A DNA stretch of 64,000 bases from Smithella sp. PtaU1.Bin162. GTDB lineage: Bacteria > Desulfobacterota > Syntrophia > Syntrophales > Smithellaceae. The notes under the pieces are model-generated. The model saw only the letters and a program-made list of their open reading frames with translations, ran no database searches and was not told where the DNA came from. Both the position numbers and the translations under genes were made by a program. Positions 1 to 10,591 of this stretch are shown in pieces (within the stretch, counting starts at the first letter, position 1; each line of letters begins with the position of its first letter). Location of the stretch: the NCBI GenBank assembly GCA_002068015.1, contig MVRV01000138.1, positions 1 to 64,000 on the forward strand, given 5' to 3'.

Positions 1-252
1 TTGGCGGGCCCGATGTCCAACGATATTATCCGGATTAAAAGCGCAAAACTATTAGCGGGTGATACAACCACCCAGGCATCTATTATAAACGTACTAGACA
101 ATAATCGTTTGATAGTGGAAGCCGCTCAAAAGACTCAGGCACATGCTCCGCTTATCAATGCCTGTTTAAAGCTTTATGAAACGGCACAGCAGAAAGGATT
201 GGGCGAATTTGATATGATTTCAGTTATCAAGTCATTTGAAACTATTCAATAG
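1..252 (+). CDS. Beta-hydroxyacid dehydrogenase (3-hydroxyisobutyrate dehydrogenase family), C-terminal fragment
   Basis: The 83 residues read as the C-terminal helical domain of the NAD(P)-dependent beta-hydroxyacid dehydrogenases (3-hydroxyisobutyrate dehydrogenase, tartronate semialdehyde reductase and relatives). They show a lysine-rich stretch, then the pattern LLAGDTTTQASI, a helix with EAAQKTQAHAPLI, and the end motif LYETAQQKGLGEFD. The Rossmann domain and start codon lie before the window, so the TTG at position 1 is only the window edge. The substrate cannot be told from this fragment. Confidence 0.75.
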   Translation: MAGPMSNDIIRIKSAKLLAGDTTTQASIINVLDNNRLIVEAAQKTQAHAPLINACLKLYETAQQKGLGEFDMISVIKSFETIQ

Positions 253-674
253 AACGCTAAAGGTACAAAATGAACCTAATTATTCTGATTTTGTAATTAT
301 ATCAGACATTTTCCCCAGTTCGCTTACATATATCTGAATTATCAATTACACATTTCAGAATGTACAAAGTGATTATTACCAATTGAAAGGAAGTATGTTT
401 GCCAAAATTGGCTGATGCTTTGTTTCAGAAAGTTACGATACTTTAGAGTTTGTCTTTAGGATCGTTGTAATGAATAATTCACTAATGCATAAAGATAATA
501 AGTATTATATCTCACATTACCTAGTTAATTTGAAATATGTTTCTCTTCACAATCACAAAGGCTGTCACCGAAATTGAGGGAGAATTTACACTAAATTTAT
601 CAAATCCGCACAGTGAAGCCGCACAGTTGAAAAAAGAAGGGGCTACGTCTGGCAACGTAACACCTTAATATTAT
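253..674. other. AT-rich intergenic stretch, no clear gene
   Basis: No gene of normal length is present between the dehydrogenase tail and tRNA-Pro. The one open frame worth noting is 537-668 on the plus strand: 43 codons, ATG start, no clear ribosome binding site. Its product has ordinary amino-acid composition (ending EGATSGNVTP) but I do not recognise it. It could be the decayed end of a lost gene. tRNA-flanking positions are common integration sites, but I see no integrase or direct repeat here. Confidence 0.4.
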
Positions 675-751
675 TGGTCGGGGCGGAGTGATTTGAACAC
701 TCGACATCCTGCTCCCAAAGCAGGCGCGCTACCAGGCTGCGCTACGCCCCG
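675..751 (-). tRNA. tRNA-Pro (anticodon TGG)
   Basis: On the minus strand the acceptor arm CGGGGCG pairs with CGCCCCG. The anticodon arm CCTGC-TTTGGGA-GCAGG gives anticodon TGG. The T-loop reads GTTCAAATC. The discriminator A is followed by an encoded CCA (675-677). Length is 77 nt with CCA, and all arms close. It lies 14 nt downstream of the rdgB stop on the same strand. Confidence 0.96.
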
Positions 752-765
752 TATTTAAGTTAGAA

Positions 766-1356
766 TCAACAACATGACAATAACTTGTTTTTCAGTTTGG
801 CCAAAGCCTGACCGCGATGGCTCAATGTATTTTTAACAGCGGAAGGTAATTCGGCCGCAGTCATTTTCATCTCCGGCACCCAGAATATCGGATCGTAACC
901 AAAACCGTTTGAACCTCGTTTTTCATCAATTATCTGACCCTGCCAATTTCCTGCGAAAGATTCAAAACTGCCATCCGCCCTATAGAGAACCAATACACAC
1001 TGAAAGTAAGCTGTTCTTTTTTCAGGGGGAACATTTTTTAATTTGTCCAGGAGCTTCGCATTATTTTCGTCATCAGTCGCCTTTTCACCGGCATATCGCG
1101 AGGAGTAGATGCCTGGTTCTCCGTTTAAAACACTTACCGTCAATCCGGAATCATCGGCCAGTACGGTTTCTCCGGTAATACCGGAAATAATTTTGGCTTT
1201 TTTTAATGCGTTTTCCAAAAAGCTTTTCCCGTCTTCGACAATTTCCGGAATGCCGTCATAATCCGTTAAAGAAATCAATTCGACTTTTGTATCCGCGAGC
1301 ATTGATTTGATTTCATTCAGTTTACCTTGATTTCTGGATGCAAAGACAATTTTCAT
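766..1356 (-). CDS. rdgB: RdgB/HAM1 family XTP/dITP diphosphatase
   Basis: Hydrolyses non-canonical purine triphosphates (dITP, XTP, ITP) to monophosphates, keeping them out of DNA and RNA. The N-terminal [13 protein letters not shown] is the family signature, followed by [19 protein letters not shown] and the C-terminal [11 protein letters not shown], with SHRGQAL near the end. The ATG at 1356 overlaps the rph stop (ATGA). A TTG three codons earlier is less likely. 196 residues is normal. The rph-rdgB pairing is common and suggests translational coupling. Confidence 0.95.
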   Translation of the reverse strand: MKIVFASRNQGKLNEIKSMLADTKVELISLTDYDGIPEIVEDGKSFLENALKKAKIISGITGETVLADDSGLTVSVLNGEPGIYSSRYAGEKATDDENNAKLLDKLKNVPPEKRTAYFQCVLVLYRADGSFESFAGNWQGQIIDEKRGSNGFGYDPIFWVPEMKMTAAELPSAVKNTLSHRGQALAKLKNKLLSCC

Positions 1357-2081
1357 GATCGCCAATCACCTATTACTTCTTTCTGTTTGGCGATTATTGT
1401 TTTAATGCCGTTTGCGGCCAGTTCGGTCATTTTATCCAATTGTCCTTTATTGAAGGGATGTTGTTCGGCAGTACCCTGAATTTCAATAAACAAACCGGAA
1501 CCTGTCATTATAAAATTCATATCAACTTCCGCCCGGGAATCTTCTTCGTAGGCCAGATCAATAATAACTTCATTAGCCACAATACCAACGCTGATTGCCG
1601 AGACATAATCATTAACGGGAATTTTCTCCAGGGTACCTTCCTGTTTCATTGCCTTGAACAAATCAATAAGCGCCACAAAACCACCGGTGATTGACGCCGT
1701 TCTCGTTCCCCCATCAGCCTGGATAACATCACAATCGATATAAATCGTTTTTTCACCGAAAGCCGTTAAATCCGTAACCGCCCGGAGCGATCTTCCGATC
1801 AGCCGCTGGATTTCGTGAGTCCGGCCTCCCAGACGGCCGCGTGTAACTTCCCGGGCTGTTCTCGTCTCCGTGGACATCGGCAGCATTGAATACTCGGCCG
1901 TCAACCAGCCCTTACCGGTATTTTTTAAAAAAGGTGCTGTTTTATCATCCAGAGCGGCAGTACAAATAACTTTCGTATTGCCAAACTCAACAAGCACGGA
2001 AGCTGCGTTTTTCAGATAAGAATTGGTAATTTTAATGGGTCGAAGTTCATCCCATTTTCTGCCGAGGCTTCTCTTAATCAC
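1353..2081 (-). CDS. rph: Ribonuclease PH
   Basis: Phosphorolytic 3'-5' exoribonuclease that trims tRNA precursors, removing nucleotides after CCA with inorganic phosphate. The protein starts with the RNase PH pattern [19 protein letters not shown]. It has the [20 protein letters not shown] segment that binds phosphate and tRNA, then [18 protein letters not shown] and the late motif [11 protein letters not shown]. 242 residues is full length. It overlaps rdgB by 4 nt and is 7 nt downstream of the amidase gene, so the three are probably co-transcribed. Confidence 0.96.
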   Translation of the reverse strand: MIKRSLGRKWDELRPIKITNSYLKNAASVLVEFGNTKVICTAALDDKTAPFLKNTGKGWLTAEYSMLPMSTETRTAREVTRGRLGGRTHEIQRLIGRSLRAVTDLTAFGEKTIYIDCDVIQADGGTRTASITGGFVALIDLFKAMKQEGTLEKIPVNDYVSAISVGIVANEVIIDLAYEEDSRAEVDMNFIMTGSGLFIEIQGTAEQHPFNKGQLDKMTELAANGIKTIIAKQKEVIGDWRS

Positions 2082-2088
2082 TTTTCAC

Positions 2089-2781
2089 CTAAAAAAATGA
2101 CTTAATGCTCCGGGCCAGAGCTTTGGCTATTTCCGTTTGACCGGCTGGAGAAAGCAATTTCTTTCGTTCTTCAGGATTTGTAACAAATCCTATCTCCACA
2201 ACTACTGCGGGAATATCCATACCTTCCAGAACGGGCGTTTCCGCTTCCCTTAACCCCCGCCCTTTGCGCGGGAACAGAGTATCCAGATTTTTTTGCACAA
2301 GTTGAGCGATTTTTCTGGAATCTTTGAGATATTTATCTCTTGTCTCTTTTACTCCGCTTTTTACCTGTTTTTTTTGATCCGCTAAATTAAGAAACCCCGG
2401 ATAATAAATTTCAAATCCGGAAGCGCCCTTGCTGAAACCGCCATTGACGTGCAGGCTTAAAAGTAAATCCGGCTTGCCTTGAGAAATGATTTTCCGGCGA
2501 TCTTCGAGACTGATTGTTTTATCGGAGTCACGCGTCAGCATAATTTCCCAATTGCCGTTTTTCGCCAGTTCCTTTTGCAACAAAAGTGCAATAGCCAGGG
2601 TGATATCTTTTTCTCCGGTTTTATCGTCAATTTTTACACCGGAGTCCTGACCTCCGTGCGCCGGATCAATGACCACCAGAGGCTTCTTTTCCGCAGCCGG
2701 CAAATCCGGCACTCCCCAGATAATGGGGAAAATAACCAGCAGTAATATCAGAATAAAAAATTTTCCTGTTCTATAAAACAT
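2089..2781 (-). CDS. N-acetylmuramoyl-L-alanine amidase (Amidase_3)
   Basis: Cuts the bond between N-acetylmuramic acid and the stem peptide, acting in the periplasm during cell separation or turnover. The start at 2781 has AGGTGAAGAG directly upstream. The longer frame to 2859 would put 26 unneeded residues in front. Residues 1-30 form a signal peptide or anchor (GKFFILILLLVIFPIIWG). The Zn-amidase motifs are VIDPAHGGQDSG, LSLHVNGG and VVVEIGFVTNPEE. No AMIN or LysM domain is present, so this is a minimal catalytic type. Confidence 0.9.
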   Translation of the reverse strand: MFYRTGKFFILILLLVIFPIIWGVPDLPAAEKKPLVVIDPAHGGQDSGVKIDDKTGEKDITLAIALLLQKELAKNGNWEIMLTRDSDKTISLEDRRKIISQGKPDLLLSLHVNGGFSKGASGFEIYYPGFLNLADQKKQVKSGVKETRDKYLKDSRKIAQLVQKNLDTLFPRKGRGLREAETPVLEGMDIPAVVVEIGFVTNPEERKKLLSPAGQTEIAKALARSIKSFF

Positions 2782-2865
2782 CTCTTCACCTGATTTATAT
2801 TTGCGCCTGCTTATAAGCAAAGTACCCGTGTTTGTCAACATCCAAATGATTATAATCATTAATTT

Positions 2866-5010
2866 TCAGGATTTGCGTATTCTTTCGATGGATTTGACTG
2901 ACTTCAGTTGTTTAATGGCCGAAAGTATTTGATTAAGCTGCTTTAAGTCATTTACATCTATCATAAAATTGCAGGTAGCAATCATATCAATTGTTTCCAC
3001 CTGAGCATAACTGATGTTTACATCAAACGATGAGATTGTTGAACTGATCTCGGTTAGAATACCTTTGCGGTCGTCACTGACGATTTTGATATGAACGGGA
3101 TATGCATGCTTCTCCCGGACATTCCAGTCAATATCCACAATCCGGTCGATATCAAGGTTTTTGATATGCGGACAATTCCGCGTATGTACGGTAATGCCGC
3201 GGCCGCGTGATATATATCCTGCTATATCATCGCCGGGAATAGGATTACAACACTTGGCGAATTTAACCATTACATCATCAATCCCGGTTAAGGATATACC
3301 AAGCGATGGCACAGCTTCCGGCTTTTTCTTAACTTTTTCGAGGACCGGTACCGGAGTTTTAGACGTATCTTCAACCAGAAAATGATTGACAACTTGCTTG
3401 GGTGAAATACGGCCATAACCTACCTGGGATACCAGATCATCGAGCGAGTTTACACCGTATTCAACGAATATTTTTTTGATTTCTTCCGCTTTAACCAAAT
3501 TAGTAAATTTCAAACCGTGTCTTTTAAATTCCTTATCCAGCAAATCACGCCCCAGGGCAAGAGAGCTTTTCTTTTTTTCCAGATTAATCCAGTTTTTTAT
3601 CTTGGAAATGGCCCGGGTTGTTACAACATATTTCAGCCAATCCTTACTGGGATGGTGTCCAATTTGCGTTATGATCTCCACCCTGTCTCCGTTTTGCAGT
3701 GCGTATTTTAAAGGAACAATGTTGCGGTTAACCTTGGCGCCGATACATTGATTACCGACATCCGAATGAATACTGTAGGCAAAATCAATCGGTGTTGCCC
3801 CTTTGGGAAAGGCCCTCACATCTCCATTGGGAGTAAATACGTAGACTTCTTCCGGAAACAGCGCGAGCTTTAAATTGGACATAAACTCCCGCGGATCTTT
3901 TATTTCCTGCTGCACTTCCAGTGTTTCGCGGAGTTTCTTTATTTGTGTATCTTCGTCATGCTCGAAGGTTCGGCCTTCTTTATATTTCCAGTGAGCGGCA
4001 ATGCCTTTTTCCGCCCACTCGTGCATTGCTTTTGTCCGGATCTGAATTTCCAGCCGCTCCCCATAGGGCCCGATGACCGTAGTATGTAAAGACTGATAAT
4101 TGTTGGCTTTGGGCATGGCGATATAGTCTTTGAATCTTCCCGGAACCGGCTTCCATAGGGCGTGGACGGAACTCAACACCTCATAACAGGTTTTTACATT
4201 ATCGGAATCCAGAATCAGGCGGAAGGCAATGAGATCATATACTTCATCAAAGTTGATATGTTGTTCCTGCATTTTTTTAAAGATGCTGTAAAAATGTTTG
4301 GCCCGTCCTTCGACTTCCCCCTTAATGGATAGCTTCTCCAGTTCTCTTATAATAACGTTTTTTACTTCGTCGGTATAACGGTCGCGTGATTGCTTGGTCT
4401 TAACAATGCGCCGCGACAGATCGCTGTATTCTTCCGGATATAAATATTTAAAGGCAAGATCTTCCAGCACCATTTTCATCCAGTTGATACCCAGGCGGTT
4501 GGCAAGCGGTGCGTATATTTCCATAGTTTCTTTGGCGATATAAATCCTTCTGTCCGGCGGGTGATATTGCAGAGTGCGCATATTATGAATACGGTCCGCC
4601 AGCCGCACTAATAAAATACGAATATCGGCGGACATAGCCAATATCATTTTACGAAAATTTTCCGCCAACCTCTCTTCCTGAGAACCGAAAGAAATACGGC
4701 TCAGCTTTGTCAAGCCGCCGACCAGGAAGGCTACATCTTTACCGAATTCTTTTTCTACCTGTTCCTGAGTGGTCAGAGTGTCTTCCACCGTATCATGCAG
4801 TAAACCGCTGATAATGGTTGCGGCATCCAGTTTCATGTCGACAAGAATGCCCGCAACTTCCATGGGATGAGTAAGATATGGTTCTCCGGAAAGCCTTACC
4901 TGCCCCTGATGTACGGTTGCCGAATAGATATAGGCTTTTTCGATCATTTCCAGTTCTTTGGCGGGCAGATAAGATTGGGCTTTATCGAGAATGTCGGTAA
5001 TTCGTAACAT
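2866..5010 (-). CDS. relA: Bifunctional (p)ppGpp synthetase/hydrolase (Rel/SpoT)
   Basis: Makes and degrades the stringent-response alarmone (p)ppGpp. Domains in order: an HD hydrolase with intact HDTVED at residues 72-77; a synthetase domain containing GRFKDYIAMPKANNYQSLH, where RFKD is the form seen in bifunctional Rel enzymes (monofunctional RelA has EXDD); a TGS domain with VYVFTPNGDVRAFPKGAT; a zinc-finger region with KCCNPIPGD; and a C-terminal ACT domain. 714 residues is the normal length. Both active sites look functional. It sits between the amidase gene and proS, all on one strand. Confidence 0.96.
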   Translation of the reverse strand: MLRITDILDKAQSYLPAKELEMIEKAYIYSATVHQGQVRLSGEPYLTHPMEVAGILVDMKLDAATIISGLLHDTVEDTLTTQEQVEKEFGKDVAFLVGGLTKLSRISFGSQEERLAENFRKMILAMSADIRILLVRLADRIHNMRTLQYHPPDRRIYIAKETMEIYAPLANRLGINWMKMVLEDLAFKYLYPEEYSDLSRRIVKTKQSRDRYTDEVKNVIIRELEKLSIKGEVEGRAKHFYSIFKKMQEQHINFDEVYDLIAFRLILDSDNVKTCYEVLSSVHALWKPVPGRFKDYIAMPKANNYQSLHTTVIGPYGERLEIQIRTKAMHEWAEKGIAAHWKYKEGRTFEHDEDTQIKKLRETLEVQQEIKDPREFMSNLKLALFPEEVYVFTPNGDVRAFPKGATPIDFAYSIHSDVGNQCIGAKVNRNIVPLKYALQNGDRVEIITQIGHHPSKDWLKYVVTTRAISKIKNWINLEKKKSSLALGRDLLDKEFKRHGLKFTNLVKAEEIKKIFVEYGVNSLDDLVSQVGYGRISPKQVVNHFLVEDTSKTPVPVLEKVKKKPEAVPSLGISLTGIDDVMVKFAKCCNPIPGDDIAGYISRGRGITVHTRNCPHIKNLDIDRIVDIDWNVREKHAYPVHIKIVSDDRKGILTEISSTISSFDVNISYAQVETIDMIATCNFMIDVNDLKQLNQILSAIKQLKSVKSIERIRKS

Positions 5011-5033
5011 GAAATTTCCCAGACGATCTAAAC

Positions 5034-6770
5034 TTACGTTTGTTTACCCGCAACCGGGTTTATACTCCCGGCAATGCTTTTTTCGATTGCGGATACTATA
5101 TTCTGAAGAGGGTGAATTGTCGTTTTTCCTGATTTTCTCTCTTTTAATTCTACGTTCCCGCCCGCAAGGTTTTTTTGACCAACAGTGATGCGTAGCGGAA
5201 TTCCGATGAGATCGGCATCTTTGAACTTTACCCCCGCCCTTTCATCGCGGTCATCGAGAATAACCTCGACGCCACGGAACAGCAAATCTTTATAAATTTT
5301 TTCGGCTGCCTGCAAAACCTGTCCTTCATTCACGTTCACCGGCGTAATTATGACCTGATAGGGAGCAAGCGGCATGGGCCAGATTATTCCGTTTTCATCA
5401 TTATTCTGTTCAATGCAGGCGGCCACGGTTCTGCCGACACCTATTCCATAGCAACCCATGATCATTATCTTTTCCTGGCCGTCGCGATCGAGATATACGG
5501 CTTTCAAAGCTTTGCTGTATTTTGTTCCCAGTTTGAAAACATGGCCGACTTCAATACCACGGACAAATTGAATGCCGCCACCGCAACGCGGGCAGGTATC
5601 ACTTTTCTCAATTACGCGTAAATCCGCAAAAGATTCGACATTAAAATCGCGGCCGATATTGACGTTTTTCAGATGATAATCTTCTTTATTGGCGCCGGTG
5701 ACAAAATTGACCATGTTCATTACGGAATAATCGGCAATGATCCGGGTCTTTATTTTTACCGCTCCGGCAAATCCACGCGGAGCACCGGTAGCATGCAGAA
5801 TCATGTCATCCTCGGCAAGGGTGAGTTCATTTATCCCCAGATAATTTTTTACCTTAATCTCGTTTACTTCCTGATCGCCGCGAATCAGTATGGCACAGGG
5901 CTTGCCGTCGGCGTTAAAGATCAGCGTCTTGACGATATCCCGCGGTGTCACTTTTAAGAAAGCACTGACTTCTTCGATCGTCCGCACGTTCGGGGTATGG
6001 ACACTCTCCAGAGGCAATTTGTCTTTTTCTCCTGTTTCCTTTTTCTCCGGCCGGGCGATTTCAGCTTTTTCCAGGTTGGCGGCATAATTACATTTTTCGC
6101 AAACAATCATGGCATCTTCACCGGATTCCGCCATAACCATAAATTCATGGGAATACTTCCCGCCGATACTGCCGGAATCGGCTTCCACCGGCCGGAATTT
6201 CAAACCACACCGCTCAAAAATACTAGTATAGGCGGCAAACATCTTTTCATAACTTACCTCCGCTCCCGCCTCATCGGCATCAAAGCTATAGGCATCTTTC
6301 ATTCCGAATTCGCGACAGCGCATCACACCGAAACGGGGACGGACTTCATCACGGAATTTGGTCTGAATCTGATAAAGATTACGGGGCAACTGGCGGTACG
6401 TCTTGATATCGTTGCGCACCAGATCGGTTATCACTTCTTCATGGGTCGGTCCCAGGCAATATTCACGGTCATGACGGTCACGCAGTCTTAATAATTCCTT
6501 GCCGTAATATTCCCAACGTCCCGATTCCTGCCAAAGCTCGGCAGGCTGCACCATGGGCAGAAAAACTTCCTGCGCTCCGGCCCTATTCATTTCTTCGCGT
6601 ATAATCTGTTCTACCTTACGGATAACCCGATAACCCAGAGGCAGATATGAATAAATGCCGCTGGTTAATTTTCGAATCAGACCCGCCCGGATCATCAACT
6701 GATGGCTAATTATTTCGGCATCGGAAGGAACTTCTCTCCCGGTGGGAAGAAACATCTCTGAATAACGCAT
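5034..6770 (-). CDS. proS: Prolyl-tRNA synthetase, bacterial type
   Basis: Charges tRNA-Pro. It is a class II synthetase of the bacterial type with the editing domain inserted between motifs 2 and 3. The N-terminus has [18 protein letters not shown], then motif 2 ([19 protein letters not shown]), then the YbaK-like insertion at about residues 235-390 that hydrolyses Ala-tRNA-Pro. Motif 3 is [18 protein letters not shown], followed by the anticodon-binding domain. The ATG overlaps the ispG stop by one base (TAATG), which suggests translational coupling. The cognate tRNA-Pro is also in this window (675-751). Confidence 0.97.
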   Translation of the reverse strand: MRYSEMFLPTGREVPSDAEIISHQLMIRAGLIRKLTSGIYSYLPLGYRVIRKVEQIIREEMNRAGAQEVFLPMVQPAELWQESGRWEYYGKELLRLRDRHDREYCLGPTHEEVITDLVRNDIKTYRQLPRNLYQIQTKFRDEVRPRFGVMRCREFGMKDAYSFDADEAGAEVSYEKMFAAYTSIFERCGLKFRPVEADSGSIGGKYSHEFMVMAESGEDAMIVCEKCNYAANLEKAEIARPEKKETGEKDKLPLESVHTPNVRTIEEVSAFLKVTPRDIVKTLIFNADGKPCAILIRGDQEVNEIKVKNYLGINELTLAEDDMILHATGAPRGFAGAVKIKTRIIADYSVMNMVNFVTGANKEDYHLKNVNIGRDFNVESFADLRVIEKSDTCPRCGGGIQFVRGIEVGHVFKLGTKYSKALKAVYLDRDGQEKIMIMGCYGIGVGRTVAACIEQNNDENGIIWPMPLAPYQVIITPVNVNEGQVLQAAEKIYKDLLFRGVEVILDDRDERAGVKFKDADLIGIPLRITVGQKNLAGGNVELKERKSGKTTIHPLQNIVSAIEKSIAGSINPVAGKQT

Positions 6771-7855
6771 TACTCCTCCTTTTTCTCTGCAAGCATATTA
6801 TCAATTTCCTCGAGCAGAACCGGAATAAATTCGTTTTCTGCAATTCTTTTTGAGGCAACTCCTTTTTGGAAAAGCATACCGAACCCCCTGCCGCCGGCAA
6901 TACCGATATCGGCATCGGCGGCCTCGCCCGGACCGTTGACTACACAACCCATGAGAGCCACTTTCACATATTCTTTCCTTCCGGCCAGAGCCTTTTCCAT
7001 CCTTTCCGTTAATCCTAAAAGATCTATCTGACAGCGACCGCAGGTGGGGCAGGAAACGATTTCCGGTCCGACTTTTCTTATTTTCAACGAACGTAGAATT
7101 CCGTAGGCGACAGGGATTTCCAGCAGAGGATCACCGGTTACGGATACTCTGATGGTGTCACCGATTCCCTGATAGAGCAAGGTTCCAATGCCCAGAGACG
7201 ATTTGACGGCCGCGGAAACCAGTGTTCCCGCCTCCGTCACACCCAGATGCAATGGATAATCGGTTTTCTCCGAAATTTTCTTATAGGCTTCAATCATAAC
7301 CGGCACATCTGATGATTTCAAAGACAACTTCAGATTGCCGAAATCTTCAGCTTCAAAAATCTCAATATTCTTTAACGCACTAGCTACTATAGCGTCCGCC
7401 GTCACCCCTCCGTACTCAAGTATTACATCCTTCTGCAGGGAGCCGGCATTAACCCCGAGGCGAATTACTACTTCCCGTTCTTTGGCTGTTTTAATTATCT
7501 CCCGAATCTTCTCCGGAGCAATATTGCCCGGATTAATCCTGATGGCGGCAACGCCATGTTTCATTGCCTCTATCGCCAGCTGAGAATGGAAATGAATATC
7601 GGCAACAAGAGGAAGCTTGATTCTTTTTTTAATTTCCGCAACGGCATCTGCCGCTTCCTGATCCGGTACGGCAATGCGGATAATTTCACAACCGGCATCA
7701 GAAAGCGCATTTATCTGGGCAACCGTGGCTTTGATATCACATGTGTTTGTGTTCGTCATGGATTGAACGGTGATGGGAGAATCGCCTCCTACAGGAACTC
7801 CGCCCAGATATATTTTTCTTGTCTTCTTCCTTTTTATTGGAGAAAAATCATCCAT
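6770..7855 (-). CDS. ispG: 4-hydroxy-3-methylbut-2-enyl diphosphate synthase (flavodoxin/ferredoxin)
   Basis: [4Fe-4S] enzyme of the MEP isoprenoid pathway that converts methylerythritol cyclodiphosphate to HMBPP. The N-terminal TIM-barrel part holds [19 protein letters not shown]. The cluster cysteines lie in CPTCGRCQ and [10 protein letters not shown], the latter being the family signature. 361 residues matches the single-domain bacterial form. The ribosome binding site is weak. It is the first gene of the ispG-proS-rel-amidase-rph-rdgB run, and the 120 bp between it and the PurF-like gene could hold its promoter. Confidence 0.96.
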   Translation of the reverse strand: MDDFSPIKRKKTRKIYLGGVPVGGDSPITVQSMTNTNTCDIKATVAQINALSDAGCEIIRIAVPDQEAADAVAEIKKRIKLPLVADIHFHSQLAIEAMKHGVAAIRINPGNIAPEKIREIIKTAKEREVVIRLGVNAGSLQKDVILEYGGVTADAIVASALKNIEIFEAEDFGNLKLSLKSSDVPVMIEAYKKISEKTDYPLHLGVTEAGTLVSAAVKSSLGIGTLLYQGIGDTIRVSVTGDPLLEIPVAYGILRSLKIRKVGPEIVSCPTCGRCQIDLLGLTERMEKALAGRKEYVKVALMGCVVNGPGEAADADIGIAGGRGFGMLFQKGVASKRIAENEFIPVLLEEIDNMLAEKKEE

Positions 7856-7975
7856 ATTTTTCAGCTTTCATCAATTATTTTTGCTGAAATTTATAACACG
7901 ACGCCTTTTCTCTGGCAACGGATAATTTGGGGATCAGCAGATTTTAAAAATCAGGAATAAAGCAATCGGTATTTT

Positions 7976-9379
7976 TTATTTGCCCTGCCAGCAGTAAAGG
8001 CATAATTGATCTGCCGGAAGACCTATTGCGGTAATCATATCTTCAATTTCCAGATACTTCAGGGAGGTAATATTCAGATCGCGCCGGATCCAGTCAATCA
8101 TCTTGGTATGTTTTACCGAAGATCGATCGAGGTATTCTTCCAAGTTGTCGAGATCCTTCCCTTCCATGATTCTTATTGCTTTGCGGCAAGCCAGTTCCGC
8201 CGATGATCTGGTGGAAGACGCATAGATGCAGGGGAACATTAACGGAGGACAGGCGGGACGAATATGGATTTCACGCGCTCCGTTATCCCACAATTTTTTT
8301 ATCGTGTAATTCTTGAGCTGCGTGCCCCTTACGATGGAATCGTCACAAATTATCATGCGGTTGCCGTTAATCACATCATGAACCGCACTTAACTTCATTG
8401 TAGCCACAAGATCCCTTATTTCCTGGGAAGGTGGCGTATAACTGCGTCCGTAACCCGGAGTATATTTAATCAAAGGGCGGCGGAAAGGTATTCCTGATTC
8501 CATGGCATAGCCTATCGCGTGCCCTACTCCAGAATCGGGGATACCGGCGACAAAGTCGGCATCCACATTATCCCGCCGGGCCAGATAACGTCCGCAACGC
8601 TCGCGGGTGTTTTCCACGCTGATTCCTTCGTAACTAGATGAAGGATAACCCGTATAAATCCACAAAAACGAACATATCTTTTTCGTGCTGCCTTCCGGTT
8701 TCATTTCTTTGATCCCTTCCGGAGAAATAAGGGTAATCTCCCCGGGACCAAGAAACTTGACCAATTCATATCCCAGATTTTCGAAAGAACTGGCTTCGGT
8801 TGCTACAATATAGGATTTTTCATTTCGATTTCTCTTCTTACCGATAGCCAGAGGAAAGCGGCCAAACTTATCACGAGCTGCATAAATACCGTCCCTGGTT
8901 AAAACCAGGGCACAAATTGACCCTTCAATGGCACCACGCATGGAGGCGATTCCTTCGACAATATTATCTCCCCGGTTAATCAGACGGGCAACGATTTCCA
9001 CATTGTTGACACCACCGCCGGCCATTTCACTGAAGGATACGCCTTCATTAAGGAGTTCACCGGTTAATTTATCTTTATTGCTGATGAGCCCGGTGGCGAC
9101 AACAGCATAAGCACCGAATTTGGAACGAATAATTAAAGGCTGCGGTGACTCATCATCAATTGCTCCGATTCCGAAACAGCCTTCCATTTTCCTGAAATCA
9201 TCGATAAATCGCGATTTGAACTGGGCTTGAGAAATACTATGAATGGCATTGTGGAACCCTTTGGCCCCTAACACCGCCATACCGCCGTTTTCCGTTCCCA
9301 GATGTGAATGATAATCGGTCCCGTAAAACAGCGTCTGAACACAATTTTCCTGTGATACTACTCCGAATATGCCTCCCAT
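7976..9379 (-). CDS. PurF-like amidophosphoribosyltransferase lacking the catalytic N-terminal cysteine
   Basis: The whole length matches PurF, which uses PRPP and glutamine to start purine synthesis. The N-terminus reads MGGIFGVV where PurF has MCGIFG, so the Cys nucleophile of the Ntn glutaminase is Gly. The codon is GGA (two bases away from a Cys codon), and an in-frame TAA six codons upstream excludes a longer start. The PRPP loop IICDDSIVRGT (about residue 343) is intact. Cysteines at about 235 and 383 and the C-terminal pair in LCLYC match the [4Fe-4S] ligands of Bacillus PurF. The expected result is loss of glutaminase, leaving NH3-dependent or different chemistry. It follows aspC by 15 nt with a good AGGAAGG site. 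Confidence 0.85.
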   Translation of the reverse strand: MGGIFGVVSQENCVQTLFYGTDYHSHLGTENGGMAVLGAKGFHNAIHSISQAQFKSRFIDDFRKMEGCFGIGAIDDESPQPLIIRSKFGAYAVVATGLISNKDKLTGELLNEGVSFSEMAGGGVNNVEIVARLINRGDNIVEGIASMRGAIEGSICALVLTRDGIYAARDKFGRFPLAIGKKRNRNEKSYIVATEASSFENLGYELVKFLGPGEITLISPEGIKEMKPEGSTKKICSFLWIYTGYPSSSYEGISVENTRERCGRYLARRDNVDADFVAGIPDSGVGHAIGYAMESGIPFRRPLIKYTPGYGRSYTPPSQEIRDLVATMKLSAVHDVINGNRMIICDDSIVRGTQLKNYTIKKLWDNGAREIHIRPACPPLMFPCIYASSTRSSAELACRKAIRIMEGKDLDNLEEYLDRSSVKHTKMIDWIRRDLNITSLKYLEIEDMITAIGLPADQLCLYCWQGK

Positions 9380-9394
9380 TGGTTTACCTTCCTC

Positions 9395-10588
9395 TTAATC
9401 TAGTTTAGCTACGGCGGCTTTTACGCGTTTCAAGCCTTCTTCAATATTCTTCATCGATGTGGCATAAGAAAGGCGGATATGGTCATCACTGCCGAAGGCT
9501 GCGCCGGGAACAATGGCAACGTTCACCTCATCCAAAAGATAATCAATCAGTTCTGCGGAATTGGTTATTTTTTTACCCTTAAACGAACGGCCGTAAATTC
9601 CGGAAACATTCGGAAATACATAAAAAGCACCTTCCGGAGAAAGACATTTTATATCCGGAATATCGTTGAGCATCTGTACAATAACGTCTCTTCTTTTCCG
9701 GAACTCGGAAACCATTTTACCAACTACGGCCTGATCACCGTTTAATGCTTCCACTGCGGCTTTTTGAGAAATAGAAGTAGGATTGGATGTATTCTGACTT
9801 TGAATCTTATTAACAGCGGCAATCACCTGCTCCGGCCCGGCGGCATAACCAATACGCCAGCCGGTCATGGCATATGCTTTGGAAACGCCGTTTACGACTA
9901 TTGTTTTATCTTTTATTCTTGGTTCCGCCGTTGCAATATTGGCAAACGGAAAATCTGCATAAATTATTTTTTCATAAATATCGTCGGAAATAACAAGTAT
10001 TGCCGTATCGAGAAGAACAGCTGCGAGCTCTTTTAATTCAGCCGGGGAATAAGCCGCTCCGGTCGGATTGGACGGGCTGTTGATCACAACCGCACGGGTG
10101 CGTCCTGTTATTGCCGCTTTAAGCTCGGCCGGTTTCATTTTAAAACCGTCCGCCTCAGAAGTATTGACAATAACCGGCCGGCCGCCGGCCAGCACGACAA
10201 TATCAGGATAGGAAACCCAGTAAGGGGCGGGAATAATAACTTCATCACCTTCTTCAAAAAGAGCCTGGGCCAGATTGTACAGGGTATGCTTTGCCCCGCA
10301 GGAAACCACAACCTGGGAACGTTTATATTCCAGTGCATTATCACGCTTTAATTTGGCAATAACGGCTTCTTTCAATTCATCCGTACCACCCACCGGCGTG
10401 TATTTGGTGAAACCGGTTTCGATGGCACGAATCGCCGCACCCTTAATATTGATCGGAGTGTCAAAATCCGGCTCTCCGGCACCAAAACCGATCACATCAC
10501 GTCCTTCCGCCCTTAAGGCATTGGCTTTGGCAGTAATGGCCAAAGTTTCCGACGGTTTAATTTTTGCTACTCTTGCCGCTAACTTCAC
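9395..10588 (-). CDS. aspC: Class I aminotransferase, AspB-like (probable aspartate aminotransferase)
   Basis: PLP enzyme that moves amino groups between aspartate or similar amino acids and 2-oxoglutarate. Motifs of the I-beta group are present: GFGAGEPDFDTP near the N-terminus, the asparagine region INSPSNPTG, and the PLP lysine in NGVSKAYAMTGWRIGY. The C-terminal arginine region reads DHIRLSYATS. The start is GTG at 10588, supported by AGGAGG seven bases upstream. It begins 4 nt after the coaD stop, so it is in the same transcript. Exact amino acid preference is not provable from sequence. Confidence 0.88.
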   Translation of the reverse strand: MKLAARVAKIKPSETLAITAKANALRAEGRDVIGFGAGEPDFDTPINIKGAAIRAIETGFTKYTPVGGTDELKEAVIAKLKRDNALEYKRSQVVVSCGAKHTLYNLAQALFEEGDEVIIPAPYWVSYPDIVVLAGGRPVIVNTSEADGFKMKPAELKAAITGRTRAVVINSPSNPTGAAYSPAELKELAAVLLDTAILVISDDIYEKIIYADFPFANIATAEPRIKDKTIVVNGVSKAYAMTGWRIGYAAGPEQVIAAVNKIQSQNTSNPTSISQKAAVEALNGDQAVVGKMVSEFRKRRDVIVQMLNDIPDIKCLSPEGAFYVFPNVSGIYGRSFKGKKITNSAELIDYLLDEVNVAIVPGAAFGSDDHIRLSYATSMKNIEEGLKRVKAAVAKLD

Positions 10589-10591
10589 AAG

